Shown: positions 46,004 through 55,085 of the stretch, piece by piece
Layout: each line of letters begins with the position of its first letter
How positions within the stretch are numbered: the stretch's first letter is position 1
DNA from: Nitrosomonas marina
GTDB taxonomy: Bacteria > Pseudomonadota > Gammaproteobacteria > Burkholderiales > Nitrosomonadaceae
NCBI RefSeq assembly: GCF_900110145.1
Contig: NZ_FOCP01000001.1
Coordinates: 1 to 64,000, forward strand
Length of the DNA: 64,000 nucleotides
Reading direction: 5' to 3'
The notes under the pieces: generated by a model
Seen by the model: only the letters and a program-made list of their open reading frames with translations
The model's database searches: none
What the model was told of the DNA's origin: nothing
Made by a program: the position numbers and the translations under genes

Positions 46004-46531
46004 TTAATTCATTCCGCACTCGTCGGAAATCGATTTGTACGCAGCTGACGATCCCTTCAATCCAAATGTATCTATTGTCTGTGTACCACGTGATGACACA
46101 CCTTCGACGATCAGGGTATTACCCCGTCTGATTGCATCTGCCAGCTTATTATCGGTTCCCTGGTCAGGCGCCCAGGCAGAATCATCCTGGGTAAACAATT
46201 TAAACGTCTGGTTATTGGCCTTAACAGTCACCTCGCTGCCTGCCTTATAAGTGTAGCCCGCGATATAGCTGAAAACATTTTTACTCCCTTCAGCCGGACG
46301 ATGCGTTATCAATGCAAAAATATCACCACGCTTCGTATAGTCACCTTGGTCTTTTTTTGGCTGACTGACCATATAGCATACCTTGCCGTTGTTTTCCATA
46401 AACGTATACGCTGTCCAGTCCCCATGTTGTCCAAGCAAAACAGGCTCCGATGCCTGTGCTGAACCCGCCGCGTTTACCAGTAAAACCATAACCGTGGTGA
46501 AAAAAAGCCTGCGCAATTGTCGACACTTCAT
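46004..46531 (-). CDS. Invasion-associated locus B (IalB) family exported protein
   Basis: A 175-residue protein with a signal peptide (cleavage near residue 27, AQASEP) and the IalB-type domain: FGDWTAY-like QHGDWTAYTF, CYMVSQPK, RGDIFALITHRP, and the late MRRG-like AIRRGNTLIVEG with FGLKGSSAAYKSIS. IalB proteins are small periplasmic or surface proteins; a role in invasion applies to Bartonella only. Two Cys (CYMVS, DECGMN) may form a disulfide. No neighbours in an operon. Confidence 0.85.
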   Translation of the reverse strand: MKCRQLRRLFFTTVMVLLVNAAGSAQASEPVLLGQHGDWTAYTFMENNGKVCYMVSQPKKDQGDYTKRGDIFALITHRPAEGSKNVFSYIAGYTYKAGSEVTVKANNQTFKLFTQDDSAWAPDQGTDNKLADAIRRGNTLIVEGVSSRGTQTIDTFGLKGSSAAYKSISDECGMN

Positions 46532-46628
46532 AATGAAAAACCTTGAGATTGTATAAAAATACCGTGTTTCAGTAAATTAACTGAACCTTTAAAAACAAGC
46601 CGATCCGTTTGAACCGGCTAAAAGCAAA

Positions 46629-46886
46629 TTATGAACAGCCTTCCATTTTGTAAATGTAATAACCATCTTTGTTGATGGCATCAGTGACTTCCGGCGGCGC
46701 ACTCTGGCTATGACAGAAACTGCATTCTTTACTGGTAACAACAGCATCTCCTTCGCCTATGGATGTCAGCCATTCTTTCGCATATTCAATGGCTTTCTGA
46801 TCATCTTTAACTGCCGTAAAAACATCGAAATGCATAATATGTCCGTCTTTAGCTTTCACATAGGTATCATAAACATGAATCTGCAT
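46629..46886 (-). CDS. DUF2024 family protein
   Basis: An 85-residue protein with the DUF2024 opening MQIHVYDTYVKAKDGHIMHFDV and the middle C-S-F-C-H-S-Q, a CxxCH-like motif. Function is not known; the fold is a small alpha/beta sandwich. AAGGAAAAC precedes the ATG. It lies about 100 bases upstream of the IalB-like gene on the same strand, perhaps co-transcribed. Confidence 0.85.
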   Translation of the reverse strand: MQIHVYDTYVKAKDGHIMHFDVFTAVKDDQKAIEYAKEWLTSIGEGDAVVTSKECSFCHSQSAPPEVTDAINKDGYYIYKMEGCS

Positions 46887-47234
46887 AGTTTTCCTTAATC
46901 ATTAAGATTGAATACGAATTACCGCAAAGCCGTATCAGACCGATACAAAAATAGCCATGCGTTTCCAAACGGTGATTACTATAACAATTAATCCGGCAAA
47001 CCGCCATGATAATGATCGGATTTTCCCGGATTAAACGAAAATGAAAACAGGCCATTCACTATGGCCCGAATATTGGAACGCCGACCACAACCGGATGCCG
47101 AGCGCTACTTGCACCCCCGCCCGGCCGATCGCCGCGAAAGACGGCAGCGGGCGGGCATTCAAGCATTTAACCCGGGTTATTTCATCAGGGTCCACCTACT
47201 ACTTTATCTCAAGATATTATGAACAGCGCTTCCA
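46887..47234. other. Intergenic stretch without a supported gene
   Basis: About 350 bases. A plus-strand frame at 47041-47238 (65 codons) has no ribosome binding site and an untypical composition. I see no promoter pair or terminator I would defend. Confidence 0.4.
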
Positions 47235-47924
47235 TTAAAACATTTTCCTGCGTGCGACGATAACGCCGTCACGTGTTGGATTAATAAACGCATCAAACTC
47301 GGGATCATTGAAAATCATCTGGTTATGCTCGACAATCGCCTCGGTCCAGCCCAATGCTACATCGGTATAGGTTTCTGAGGCGACACGGCCATGCCACAAC
47401 ACATTGTCTGCGATATACAACCCGCCCGGACGGATACGATCGCGCGCCAGTTGCCAGACCTCGGGATACCACCCTTTATCGACGTCGTTGTAGCAGATAT
47501 CGAAAAGACCATCGGTCTGGACAAAAATTTCCTGAGCCATTCCCACATTGAATTCAATCCGTTCCCACAAACCGGCTGACGACAGGTATTGATGAGCACG
47601 GTCTCTGTTTTCACTGCTGCCGTCACTGCAGATAACGCGACCATCCTGGCCAACGGCACGTGCGAACCAGTAGGCGGAATAACCGTAACCGCTTCCGAAC
47701 TCGAACACCTGCCTGGCGCCAATCATTCTGGCCTGCATTTCCAGAAAAATACCGACAAGTCTGTTTACGATCGGAAACCGTTTTTGTTCAGCCAGTGCTT
47801 CCATTTCCAATAAAACAGGGTGATCCGTATTGCCGACTAGTGCACGCATATAACTGTCTATCGCCGGATGCACGGGAATGATTTCACTGGAATTGTCTGA
47901 TGTCGGTGTCAGTATTTCAGTCAT
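47235..47924 (-). CDS. Class I SAM-dependent O-methyltransferase
   Basis: A 229-residue methyltransferase of the catechol/caffeoyl-CoA type (Methyltransf_3). The SAM motif is VFEFGSGYGYSAYWFA (about 68-83), followed by VICSDGSSEN, DICYNDVDKGWYPE (metal-binding Asp) and GGLYIADNVLWHG. The ATG at 47924 has AAAGGAGACAAGA before it, lying inside the 3' end of the O-antigen-ligase gene, so the two are coupled. It could modify a surface saccharide or another metabolite; not shown. Confidence 0.88.
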   Translation of the reverse strand: MTEILTPTSDNSSEIIPVHPAIDSYMRALVGNTDHPVLLEMEALAEQKRFPIVNRLVGIFLEMQARMIGARQVFEFGSGYGYSAYWFARAVGQDGRVICSDGSSENRDRAHQYLSSAGLWERIEFNVGMAQEIFVQTDGLFDICYNDVDKGWYPEVWQLARDRIRPGGLYIADNVLWHGRVASETYTDVALGWTEAIVEHNQMIFNDPEFDAFINPTRDGVIVARRKMF

Positions 47925-49200
47925 TCTTGTCTCCTTTGCTAGTATTTTCGTTCTTTGGGCTTGGGTTCGATTGTCGTTTGTTGCCACCTGTAATGCCGGA
48001 GCAGTTCGGTTTCACACGCTGCCAGCAAACAGCGATCGCTGTAATCACCAGCAGCAGTATCGGTATCCGGCCAAAAATCAGAAAGGTTTCCGTCATTCCG
48101 GACAACACAACAAAGCTTATCATACAGACGCCCGCCAGAATCAACCCATGTTGCCTGAAGGTCCGTTGCCATGCCCACAATAAAAACAGCAATGCCCCCA
48201 GCCCCAAAACGCCCAGTTGCATGCCGATTTCAATCCAGTCATTGTGAAAATGCGAGGTTTTTTGGAACGCCGGAAGATTCTGATACAGACCCTGCTTGTA
48301 CTGCACAACCGTCCGATCAAAAAAATGCTCGGGCATCCCGGTGCCTTGCCCCAGAATAGGTTTCTTCGCAATACCATAAAGCCCCACATCCCACAACGCG
48401 ATACGGTACCCGATGCTACTGTTGAAATGTCCTTGCTGTATGTGTTCTAAATCTGCGCCTGCCTGCGCCCATCGTTCCTGAATCACCGGACTGGTATAGG
48501 CAAACAGCAGCAGCATCAGCAACACCGGTACCGCAATCACCGCAAATCTGCTCAAGGAGATTCTGATATATACAATCAGCATAATAACCAGTGTCGCCAG
48601 CGTCGCCAGCAAAAACCCCCGCGCACTTTGATGAAACTGAAGATACAACAATCCCAGCGCACAGACTGCCAGACAGAACCGGACCATCGTACTGCGGCAA
48701 AGACAGGCAAAATAACATGCCACGATGCAGCCCACACCCAGCAGGGCTGAAAAAGACAGATAAGACATGTTGAATACAGGTATGCCCTGCCTGTTTTCCA
48801 CCTGCCACTGATACAAACCAGTAAGCAGCACCAGGCAATACCCCGCAATCACGGCACCAGCAACCCACGGCAGCCTTCGTTCGTTCAGCAGCGCCAGAAA
48901 CGGCACATAAACCAGCAACAGAAAATATTTTGTCCACTTGTGCCGCCCAACAAGCGGCGCTTCGCTCCAGAGCAGGCCCAAAAGCAGGAGCGCGCACAAC
49001 ACAAAAATCGCCTGAACCAGCGGTTCTGCGATCATTTGTTTGAATGTCGCCGCCTGGTCATCAATCAGCCATGCCAGTACAAGTAATACGACCAGGAATT
49101 TATACAGAACACTGAACCATAGGCCCGCAGCAAAGCAGACGAGCACAGCTCTAACCAGCATTTCCCGCTGATGTGCAGTTAAATGTTGAAGTCCCGGCAC
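47917..49200 (-). CDS. O-antigen ligase / Wzy family membrane protein
   Basis: A 427-residue protein with about 11-12 helices. The long periplasmic loop carries QSARGFLL (near residue 188), GYRIALWDVGLYGIAKKPILGQG and SHFHNDWIEIGMQLGVLGL, the Wzy_C motif with an invariant His. These enzymes join O-antigen or other polysaccharides to lipid A core or polymerise repeat units. The start is a GTG at 49200; an ATG 13 codons in is an alternative. Followed by an O-methyltransferase and preceded by FkbM methyltransferase and a glycosyltransferase-like gene. Confidence 0.88.
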   Translation of the reverse strand: MPGLQHLTAHQREMLVRAVLVCFAAGLWFSVLYKFLVVLLVLAWLIDDQAATFKQMIAEPLVQAIFVLCALLLLGLLWSEAPLVGRHKWTKYFLLLVYVPFLALLNERRLPWVAGAVIAGYCLVLLTGLYQWQVENRQGIPVFNMSYLSFSALLGVGCIVACYFACLCRSTMVRFCLAVCALGLLYLQFHQSARGFLLATLATLVIMLIVYIRISLSRFAVIAVPVLLMLLLFAYTSPVIQERWAQAGADLEHIQQGHFNSSIGYRIALWDVGLYGIAKKPILGQGTGMPEHFFDRTVVQYKQGLYQNLPAFQKTSHFHNDWIEIGMQLGVLGLGALLFLLWAWQRTFRQHGLILAGVCMISFVVLSGMTETFLIFGRIPILLLVITAIAVCWQRVKPNCSGITGGNKRQSNPSPKNENTSKGDKND

Positions 49201-49234
49201 AACTGTTCAGCCAGCGTATAAAAGATAATCTGAC

Positions 49235-49996
49235 TCAGGGTCGCTCAAAGATAAAGCAGGTTTCCCCCCAGTTTTGAGTCGTTTTATGTTTTACCTGAAA
49301 TCCTGCCGCACTCATGAGTTGCACTGCCTCTTCCTGTTCATTTGCCGTACCCAGCTCTATGATGACCGACACCAGTTGCGGATTCCTAAGCACTTTTTCG
49401 GCACCTCTCAAAATGGAAATTTCGATACCATCGACATCGATTTTCATATAATTTGGATACGGAAATCCCCACAAACCGCATAAATCATCCAGCGTGACCC
49501 CAAACATTCCCTGTATGTGTGTTGCAGGAATTTTCATATTCCGAACATCTTCCCGTCCAAACTGGGAACGATTTCCTCCAGGAATAAATTTTGGAATATA
49601 AAGTTTGGAAAACTCGGTTTTACCAGAAACCGCGACACAATAAGCAGCTATTTGATCAGCAAGACCATTGATATAGACATTCTTGTTGAGCGAATAATAA
49701 TTATTGCTTTGAGGCTCGAACGCAAATATTTGAACAGATTGACCGTACTTTTTTGCAGGATACAAAGAATACTGGCCGATATTCGCGCCAATATCGAAAT
49801 AACAGGTGTCCGGCTTGAATTGATCCAGCCAGTCCAGCGTATCGGGCTCCTTGATGGAATAATTTCTGGCCCGCTTGAGTACCCGCCAGTGATCGACCGC
49901 AATCCTGATCGGCTGACCCCGCACGGTGGTACGGGTAAAACCACCGATTAACTGATAAAACGCGATCACAATGTTTTTAAAAAAATTCACCAGCAT
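49235..49996 (-). CDS. FkbM family methyltransferase
   Basis: A 253-residue SAM methyltransferase. CYFDIGANIGQYSLYPAK (about 67-84), FAFEPQSNNYYSLNKN and MKIDVDGIEISILRGAEKVL are the FkbM motifs. Such enzymes methylate sugar hydroxyls in surface polysaccharides. GGAGG five bases before the ATG at 49996 sets the start; a GTG four codons upstream is less likely. Same-strand neighbours: glycosyltransferase-like gene upstream (19 bases) and O-antigen ligase downstream. Confidence 0.9.
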   Translation of the reverse strand: MLVNFFKNIVIAFYQLIGGFTRTTVRGQPIRIAVDHWRVLKRARNYSIKEPDTLDWLDQFKPDTCYFDIGANIGQYSLYPAKKYGQSVQIFAFEPQSNNYYSLNKNVYINGLADQIAAYCVAVSGKTEFSKLYIPKFIPGGNRSQFGREDVRNMKIPATHIQGMFGVTLDDLCGLWGFPYPNYMKIDVDGIEISILRGAEKVLRNPQLVSVIIELGTANEQEEAVQLMSAAGFQVKHKTTQNWGETCFIFERP

Positions 49997-50014
49997 CGAT
50001 GCCTCCACTTCTGC

Positions 50015-51307
50015 TTACTGAGTCTGTTCATGCCGTTCGATTTCGGTGGCGGACTCCTCAAGTAATGTCACATAATGCTGCAGAACATTTTTGTCCGGCA
50101 CATCGAGCATCGCGCTGAAAAAACGCTGACGGTGCTCCTCAACATAAAAATCATCGCAGCCATGGGTTAAAAAGTGATTGATTTTTTCATATACATCATC
50201 GCGGCACCTGAGTTCCGTTTCGGGCAGGTAATACGCCACGGTCGAGCGTCCGGCAATCAGATAATCCGCTGCAAGCACGGGTTTTTTGGTCCTGACGGCT
50301 TCGAAAACCACGGAAGTCGCCAGATCAATGATGACATCCGCCCAGTCCATCAAATGCGCCGAGTGAGCATGGTCATCAGCGATATGGATATTCGGCAGCT
50401 GCGTAACTGACTTGTCCCTGGTCAACGACTGTTTCCAGCCACTGCGGGTATGCGGTTTGATAATGATTTCCGTTCCCGGAAATTCCGCGATGAGGTGTAC
50501 GACCTCTGCAACCTCTTCCCAGAACGTTGTAAAGTTTGCCTTGCGCAGAAACAGCACGACTTTCAATCTGCTGTCAGAACGCTCTATAGGTGACGTCGGC
50601 AATATTTCCGGCAATTTTACCAGCCACTCCTCGCAGAAGCGCGGCGAACCCAGTACAGCAATTTTTTTCTTTTCGAGAAAAGGGCGGAAACGCTTTGCAC
50701 ATAATTCATTGGGAACGACCAGACGATCAAAAATGTCCGCATTGGAAAATACGGTATCGGGGCCAACCCGTCGTTCTCCACGACGAATCAGTTGATTCAC
50801 ATGAGGGCTGTCGCCGTGCGGCAGCGAAACCACGCTTAGCGCCCTGGCGTGCGCCATTTCAATAAGGATATTGATCCACTCGACACTGATAACAGAATTC
50901 CGCTCGACCCAGTCAAAGGTAATCACGCCCCCGCGAGCATCTTCGAAACAATAGTTCAGCAAAGCCCCGGTCGCCCGCCGCCACAGCTGCTCGCGACGCG
51001 TTTGATCGTAGCGTTTCGCAATCCGTCGGGCGAGCGCTCCCAGCAAGGGAATGCGCCTGACGTTACCGGTCAGCATGTACGTCTGCAATCGCCAGCGGAT
51101 AAATTGAGGCCAGCCCAGCACTTCCCTGATATGCGCGACGCGCACGCCGGCAAGCTGTTTGAGAAACTGAATACGATAATCTCGCCGGAATTTTGTTGAA
51201 CCGATCAGCACGACGTCACACGCATGCCCCGATACCGCCCATTTGTAAATCACCGGCGTAATATGGTCAATATCGTTATAATGGCGAAGAAAAAAAAGGA
51301 CTTTCAT
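50015..51307 (-). CDS. Glycosyltransferase-like protein, CDP-glycerol/KpsS-type fold
   Basis: A 430-residue protein, probably cytoplasmic, that I cannot assign firmly. The N-terminus MKVLFFLRHYNDIDHITPVIYKW is a Rossmann-type start. The C-terminal half has IIIKPHTRSGW (around 300), then WADVIIDLATSVVFEAVRTKKPVLAADYL, the pattern seen in capsule glycosyltransferases and CDP-glycerol glycerophosphotransferases (GT-B fold). First gene of the minus-strand polysaccharide block and divergent from the kdsB-like operon. Confidence 0.6.
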   Translation of the reverse strand: MKVLFFLRHYNDIDHITPVIYKWAVSGHACDVVLIGSTKFRRDYRIQFLKQLAGVRVAHIREVLGWPQFIRWRLQTYMLTGNVRRIPLLGALARRIAKRYDQTRREQLWRRATGALLNYCFEDARGGVITFDWVERNSVISVEWINILIEMAHARALSVVSLPHGDSPHVNQLIRRGERRVGPDTVFSNADIFDRLVVPNELCAKRFRPFLEKKKIAVLGSPRFCEEWLVKLPEILPTSPIERSDSRLKVVLFLRKANFTTFWEEVAEVVHLIAEFPGTEIIIKPHTRSGWKQSLTRDKSVTQLPNIHIADDHAHSAHLMDWADVIIDLATSVVFEAVRTKKPVLAADYLIAGRSTVAYYLPETELRCRDDVYEKINHFLTHGCDDFYVEEHRQRFFSAMLDVPDKNVLQHYVTLLEESATEIERHEQTQ

Positions 51308-51655
51308 TCCCTGGGAATGACTGATGATGAATAGAAGATGACAATCATGTCTAATAAATGCCCTATATTTACAGATGCCTTATATTTGCAGATGAGACAC
51401 CGGACGTCTCCAACCACGAGCACTGTCAACACCCGGCCAGTGAAAACCGCACCAATTTTACACGTGCATCCCGCTCTTTGCCACATAACTGTCGTAATCC
51501 AGCAACTGGAGGCCTATACTTCTGCTGTTATCTCCGGATTCACAGGATTACATTTGCCCAGACCTGCAGATAAACCGGATAATAACACTTGCATTCAAAC
51601 AGCAAATCTTTAACCGCTAATCCAATCAACATCATTATCTTTTTTACAATCACGC
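51308..51655. other. Divergent intergenic region between two polysaccharide blocks
   Basis: About 350 bases between the minus-strand glycosyltransferase-like gene and the plus-strand kdsB-like operon. Overlapping plus-strand frames at 51338-51613 have no support. It should contain both promoters; I could not pick them with confidence. Confidence 0.4.
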
Positions 51656-52405
51656 ATGAAAACTATCGCCGTCATTCCCGCACGCATGGGTTCAACACGC
51701 TTTCCAGGCAAACCCGTCGCATCGCTTCTTGACCGCCCCATGATTGAACATATCTATAAACGCGTAGCGCTTAGCAAAACGCTTGACGCCACCTATATCG
51801 CCACCTGCGACGAGGAGATCCGCAAAGTCGCGGAAGATTTCGGTGCCAGAGTCATTATGACCGCCGATACACATGAACGCGCCAGTGATCGCGTGGCCGA
51901 GGCAGTTGTCGATCTGGATGCCGAACTGGTTGTCATGGTGCAAGGCGATGAACCAATGACGCATCCGGACATGATCGATGCCGCAGTTCAACCGTTCGAG
52001 CAGGACCCCGAGCTTGGCTGCGTCAATCTGGTACGCCGTATCGAGCAGGAGTCCGACTTTCGTGATCCCAACACGATAAAGGTCGTGATGGATCAGGCCA
52101 ACAACGCGCTGTTCATGTCACGCCAGCCGATACCGACTCTGGCCAAATCCGGTTTCGAACAGACTATCGCCTATAAACAGGTCTGTATTATTCCATTCCG
52201 TCGCGCATTATTGTTTCAATACACGCAACTGCAACCTACGCCACTGGAACAGCTCGAATCGGTCGATATGATGCGCCTGCTCGAACACGGTTACACTGTC
52301 AGAATGGTCCCGACCGAATTCAACACCCAGGCCGTTGACACCGAAGCGGATCTGGCACGCGTAGCCAAACTGATGGCAGACGATCCGCTGTTATCGCGTT
52401 ATTGA
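51656..52405 (+). CDS. KdsB-like CMP-sugar (3-deoxy-ulosonate) cytidylyltransferase
   Basis: A 249-residue nucleotidyltransferase of the KdsB family: IAVIPARMGSTRFPGKPVASLL (4-25), MVQGDEPMTHPDM (about 101-113) and ALFMSRQPIP. KdsB activates Kdo with CTP for lipopolysaccharide. Here the usual His-x-Ser-Gly-Thr-Asp-Arg segment reads HERASDR, so the sugar pocket differs from housekeeping KdsB. It opens an operon with an aldolase, dehydrogenase, epimerase and phosphatase; I infer a specialised CMP-ulosonic acid, not ordinary Kdo. The housekeeping kdsB would have to be elsewhere. Confidence 0.8.
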   Translation: MKTIAVIPARMGSTRFPGKPVASLLDRPMIEHIYKRVALSKTLDATYIATCDEEIRKVAEDFGARVIMTADTHERASDRVAEAVVDLDAELVVMVQGDEPMTHPDMIDAAVQPFEQDPELGCVNLVRRIEQESDFRDPNTIKVVMDQANNALFMSRQPIPTLAKSGFEQTIAYKQVCIIPFRRALLFQYTQLQPTPLEQLESVDMMRLLEHGYTVRMVPTEFNTQAVDTEADLARVAKLMADDPLLSRY

Positions 52406-52422
52406 TACCTGATCTGAAACCC

Positions 52423-53193
52423 ATGCAACTCAAAACAAAGCTCTTACAATCTCAGACAACAATCGGCTCCTGGATCACGCTGGGCCACACGGCGATCGCC
52501 GAAATCATGGCTTCCGCCGGCTTTGACTGGCTGGTGCTGGACATGGAGCACAGCGTGCTGGAACTGAACGAAGTGCAGACAATCATACAGGTGCTCGACA
52601 GCCGGAGCTGTCCCGCCATCGTACGACTGACCTCGAATCATCCCGATCAGATCAAACGCGTCATGGACGCTGGTGCAACTGGCGTAATGGTGCCGATGAT
52701 TAAATCCGCCGTGGATGCGCAAGCAGCGGTTGATGGCGTGTACTATCCGCCGCATGGCAGACGCGGTGTCGGTCTCGCACGTGCACAGGGTTTTGGCGCC
52801 AGTTTTCCAGCTTACCGGCAATGGTTGGAGCAGAACGCGGTGATCGTTGCCATGATTGAGCATGTTGACGCCGTTCATGCCATCGATCATATTTTAAGTG
52901 TCGAAGGTATCGATGCCTATATTATCGGTCCCTATGACCTGTCAGGCTCCATGGGCCGCCCCGGCGAACTGGACCACCCCGAAGTTCAGGAAGCCATTAC
53001 CCATATCCGTGAAGCAGGACAACGCGCCCACAAGCCCGGCGGCATCCATGTCATTGAGCCTGATCCTGAAGCGCTGCAACAACGCATCGAATCAGGTTTT
53101 AATTTTCTCGGTTACAGTCTGGACATCCGCATTCTGGATTCCATCTGTCGCAATCATTTACAACTGATCCGCACCTCGATGCAGCAATTATGA
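52423..53193 (+). CDS. HpcH/HpaI family aldolase
   Basis: A 256-residue class II pyruvate aldolase. GSWITLGHTAIAEIMASAGFDWLVLDMEHS (about 14-43; catalytic His in DMEHS), VRLTSNHPDQIKRVMDAGATGVMVPM, GRRGVGLARAQGFG, MIEHVDAV (metal Glu) and IIGPYDLSGSMG (metal Asp) are all present. It makes or splits 4-hydroxy-2-oxo acids from pyruvate and an aldehyde. Beside a CMP-ulosonate transferase this suggests synthesis of a 3-deoxy-2-keto acid. The ATG at 52423 is 17 bases after the kdsB-like stop; a TTG at 52402 is possible. Confidence 0.88.
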   Translation: MQLKTKLLQSQTTIGSWITLGHTAIAEIMASAGFDWLVLDMEHSVLELNEVQTIIQVLDSRSCPAIVRLTSNHPDQIKRVMDAGATGVMVPMIKSAVDAQAAVDGVYYPPHGRRGVGLARAQGFGASFPAYRQWLEQNAVIVAMIEHVDAVHAIDHILSVEGIDAYIIGPYDLSGSMGRPGELDHPEVQEAITHIREAGQRAHKPGGIHVIEPDPEALQQRIESGFNFLGYSLDIRILDSICRNHLQLIRTSMQQL

Positions 53194-54128
53194 ATACTTT
53201 TGTCATTTCCACTTCCTCATTCGATACCGAGAATAACGCCGTCATTCACCGCCTCGTCAACGCGGGTCTGCAACTTGTCATGAATCCGTACGGCCGCAGG
53301 CTGACAGAGGACGAAGCCGCAGCACTGCTCAAAAACGATGTAGTCGGTATGATAGCCGGGGTCGAGCCGCTCACAGCACGTGTGTTTCAATCAGCAAAAA
53401 ATCTGAAAGTTGTTTCGCGCTGCGGGACCGGTATGGACAGTGTCGACCTCACTGCAGCCGAAAGCCATGGCATCACCGTACTCAACACCCCCGAAGCGCC
53501 CGCACAGGCTGTCGCTGAACTCACGCTTGGACTCATGCTTGCCGCATTGCGGCGTATCTGTCTGACAGACCGGCAAGTCCGTGCTAACGAGTGGCCACGC
53601 ACGCAAGGCGGGCTGCTCGCGGCGCAAACCGTCGGATTGATCGGACTGGGTCATATTGGAAGACGCGTCGCCCATCTCTGCCAGGCTTTTGAAGCGACTG
53701 TCATCGCGCACGATCCGCATGTCACACAAACACCATCCGGCGTCGCAAACGTGCCGATGGTGCAGCTGCTTGGAACGGCTGATATCATCAGCCTGCACAC
53801 GCCTTACACTCCTGAACTGCATCACCTGATTGATGACCAGGCGCTGGCACGCATGAAACACGGCGCCATTGTCATCAACGCTGCCCGCGGCGGTCTGGTC
53901 GACGAAAACGCACTTAAAGACGCGTTGGACAGTGGCAAACTGAGTGCAGCTGCACTGGATGCATTTGAGCAGGAACCATACCAGGGCGCGTTAATCAAAA
54001 ACGACAACCTTGTATTGTCATCGCATGTTGGCTCTCTGGCCAGAGAAGCGCGTCAGCGCATGGAACTGGAGGCCGCAGAAAACCTGCTGAATGGACTTAT
54101 CAAAACAGGCATCATTCATGACGCATAA
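53190..54128 (+). CDS. D-2-hydroxyacid dehydrogenase, phosphoglycerate-dehydrogenase-like
   Basis: A 312-residue NAD enzyme of the SerA-like family without a C-terminal ACT domain. SRCGTGMDSVDL, NTPEAPAQAVAELTLGLMLAALR, GLIGLGHIGRRVAHLCQAF (NAD motif near residue 150), NAARGGLVDE and LSSHVGSLAREARQRM (catalytic His region) are visible; the catalytic Arg and Glu are also in place (ARGG, EQEPYQG). It overlaps the aldolase by four bases. The substrate is probably a sugar acid of this pathway. Confidence 0.88.
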   Translation: MNTFVISTSSFDTENNAVIHRLVNAGLQLVMNPYGRRLTEDEAAALLKNDVVGMIAGVEPLTARVFQSAKNLKVVSRCGTGMDSVDLTAAESHGITVLNTPEAPAQAVAELTLGLMLAALRRICLTDRQVRANEWPRTQGGLLAAQTVGLIGLGHIGRRVAHLCQAFEATVIAHDPHVTQTPSGVANVPMVQLLGTADIISLHTPYTPELHHLIDDQALARMKHGAIVINAARGGLVDENALKDALDSGKLSAAALDAFEQEPYQGALIKNDNLVLSSHVGSLAREARQRMELEAAENLLNGLIKTGIIHDA

Positions 54129-55080
54129 CACCATTTCGAAGGACCTACCGTTTTCCAGCCAGACTGTCATTGTTTTCGGTGCCAGCGGTTTTCTCGGCAG
54201 CCATGTCGCCGACGCACTCTCGGCCGCCGGTTATCGGGTGCGGTTGTTTGACCGCAGCGCTTCGCCTTTCCTGAGACAGGGTCAGGAAATGATCACCGGC
54301 GACATCATGGATATTCAGCAGGTCATTGATGCCGTCAAGGGCGCAGACATCGTGTACAACTTTGCTGCCATCGCTGATATTGATGAAGCGCATAACAAGC
54401 CCGTTGAAACCGCCACCATCAATGTGCTTGGCAATACTCATGTACTTGAAGCCGCGCGGCTTGCCAACGTCCGGCGTTTCGTTTTCGCCAGCAGTGTTTA
54501 TGTTTACTCGGAGTCCGGCTCGTTTTATCGTGCCAGCAAACAGGCATCCGAGCGCTTCACAGAAACTTATCACGAGCGTTACGGACTCGAATACAATATT
54601 CTGCGTTATGGTTCGCTGTACGGACGGCGCAGCGACCGGCGCAACGGCATTTACCGCATGCTGCATGAGGCCATCACGCACCATTCGATCACCTACAAGG
54701 GCAGCGGCAATGCCATACGTGAGTACATCCATGTCGAAGACGCCGCGCGCATGAGCGTACAGATCCTCGCGCCGGAATTTGCCAACCGGCATTTGATCCT
54801 GACAGGACAGGAGAAACTGCGCATTCGGGATGTCATGACCATGATTTCAGAGATCATGCCATGGCCGGTCGAGCTGCGTTTCGATGAAGCCAGCACCGTG
54901 CACCACTATGAAATTACACCCTATGCATTTCAGCCGCGCGTCGGACGCAAACTGGTGCTCAACGAGCATGTCGATCTCGGCCAGGGATTGCTGGACTGCA
55001 TCCGTGAAATCCACCAGGTGCTGGAGCATGCGGATGAAAACGACGACGCCACGCCATCGACTTCCGACAACCGGGCCTGA
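54118..55080 (+). CDS. NAD-dependent epimerase/dehydratase (extended SDR)
   Basis: A 320-residue extended short-chain dehydrogenase. VIVFGASGFLGSHVADAL is the NAD motif near residue 18; FASSVYVYSESGSFYRASKQASER has the catalytic Ser and Tyr-x-x-x-Lys; the C-terminal part has VEDAARMSVQIL. It should epimerise or dehydrate a sugar (nucleotide-bound or free). The ATG at 54118 lies inside the end of the preceding gene; a start at 54091 is possible. Fourth gene in the operon. Confidence 0.88.
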   Translation: MTHNTISKDLPFSSQTVIVFGASGFLGSHVADALSAAGYRVRLFDRSASPFLRQGQEMITGDIMDIQQVIDAVKGADIVYNFAAIADIDEAHNKPVETATINVLGNTHVLEAARLANVRRFVFASSVYVYSESGSFYRASKQASERFTETYHERYGLEYNILRYGSLYGRRSDRRNGIYRMLHEAITHHSITYKGSGNAIREYIHVEDAARMSVQILAPEFANRHLILTGQEKLRIRDVMTMISEIMPWPVELRFDEASTVHHYEITPYAFQPRVGRKLVLNEHVDLGQGLLDCIREIHQVLEHADENDDATPSTSDNRA

Positions 55081-55085
55081 CAATC

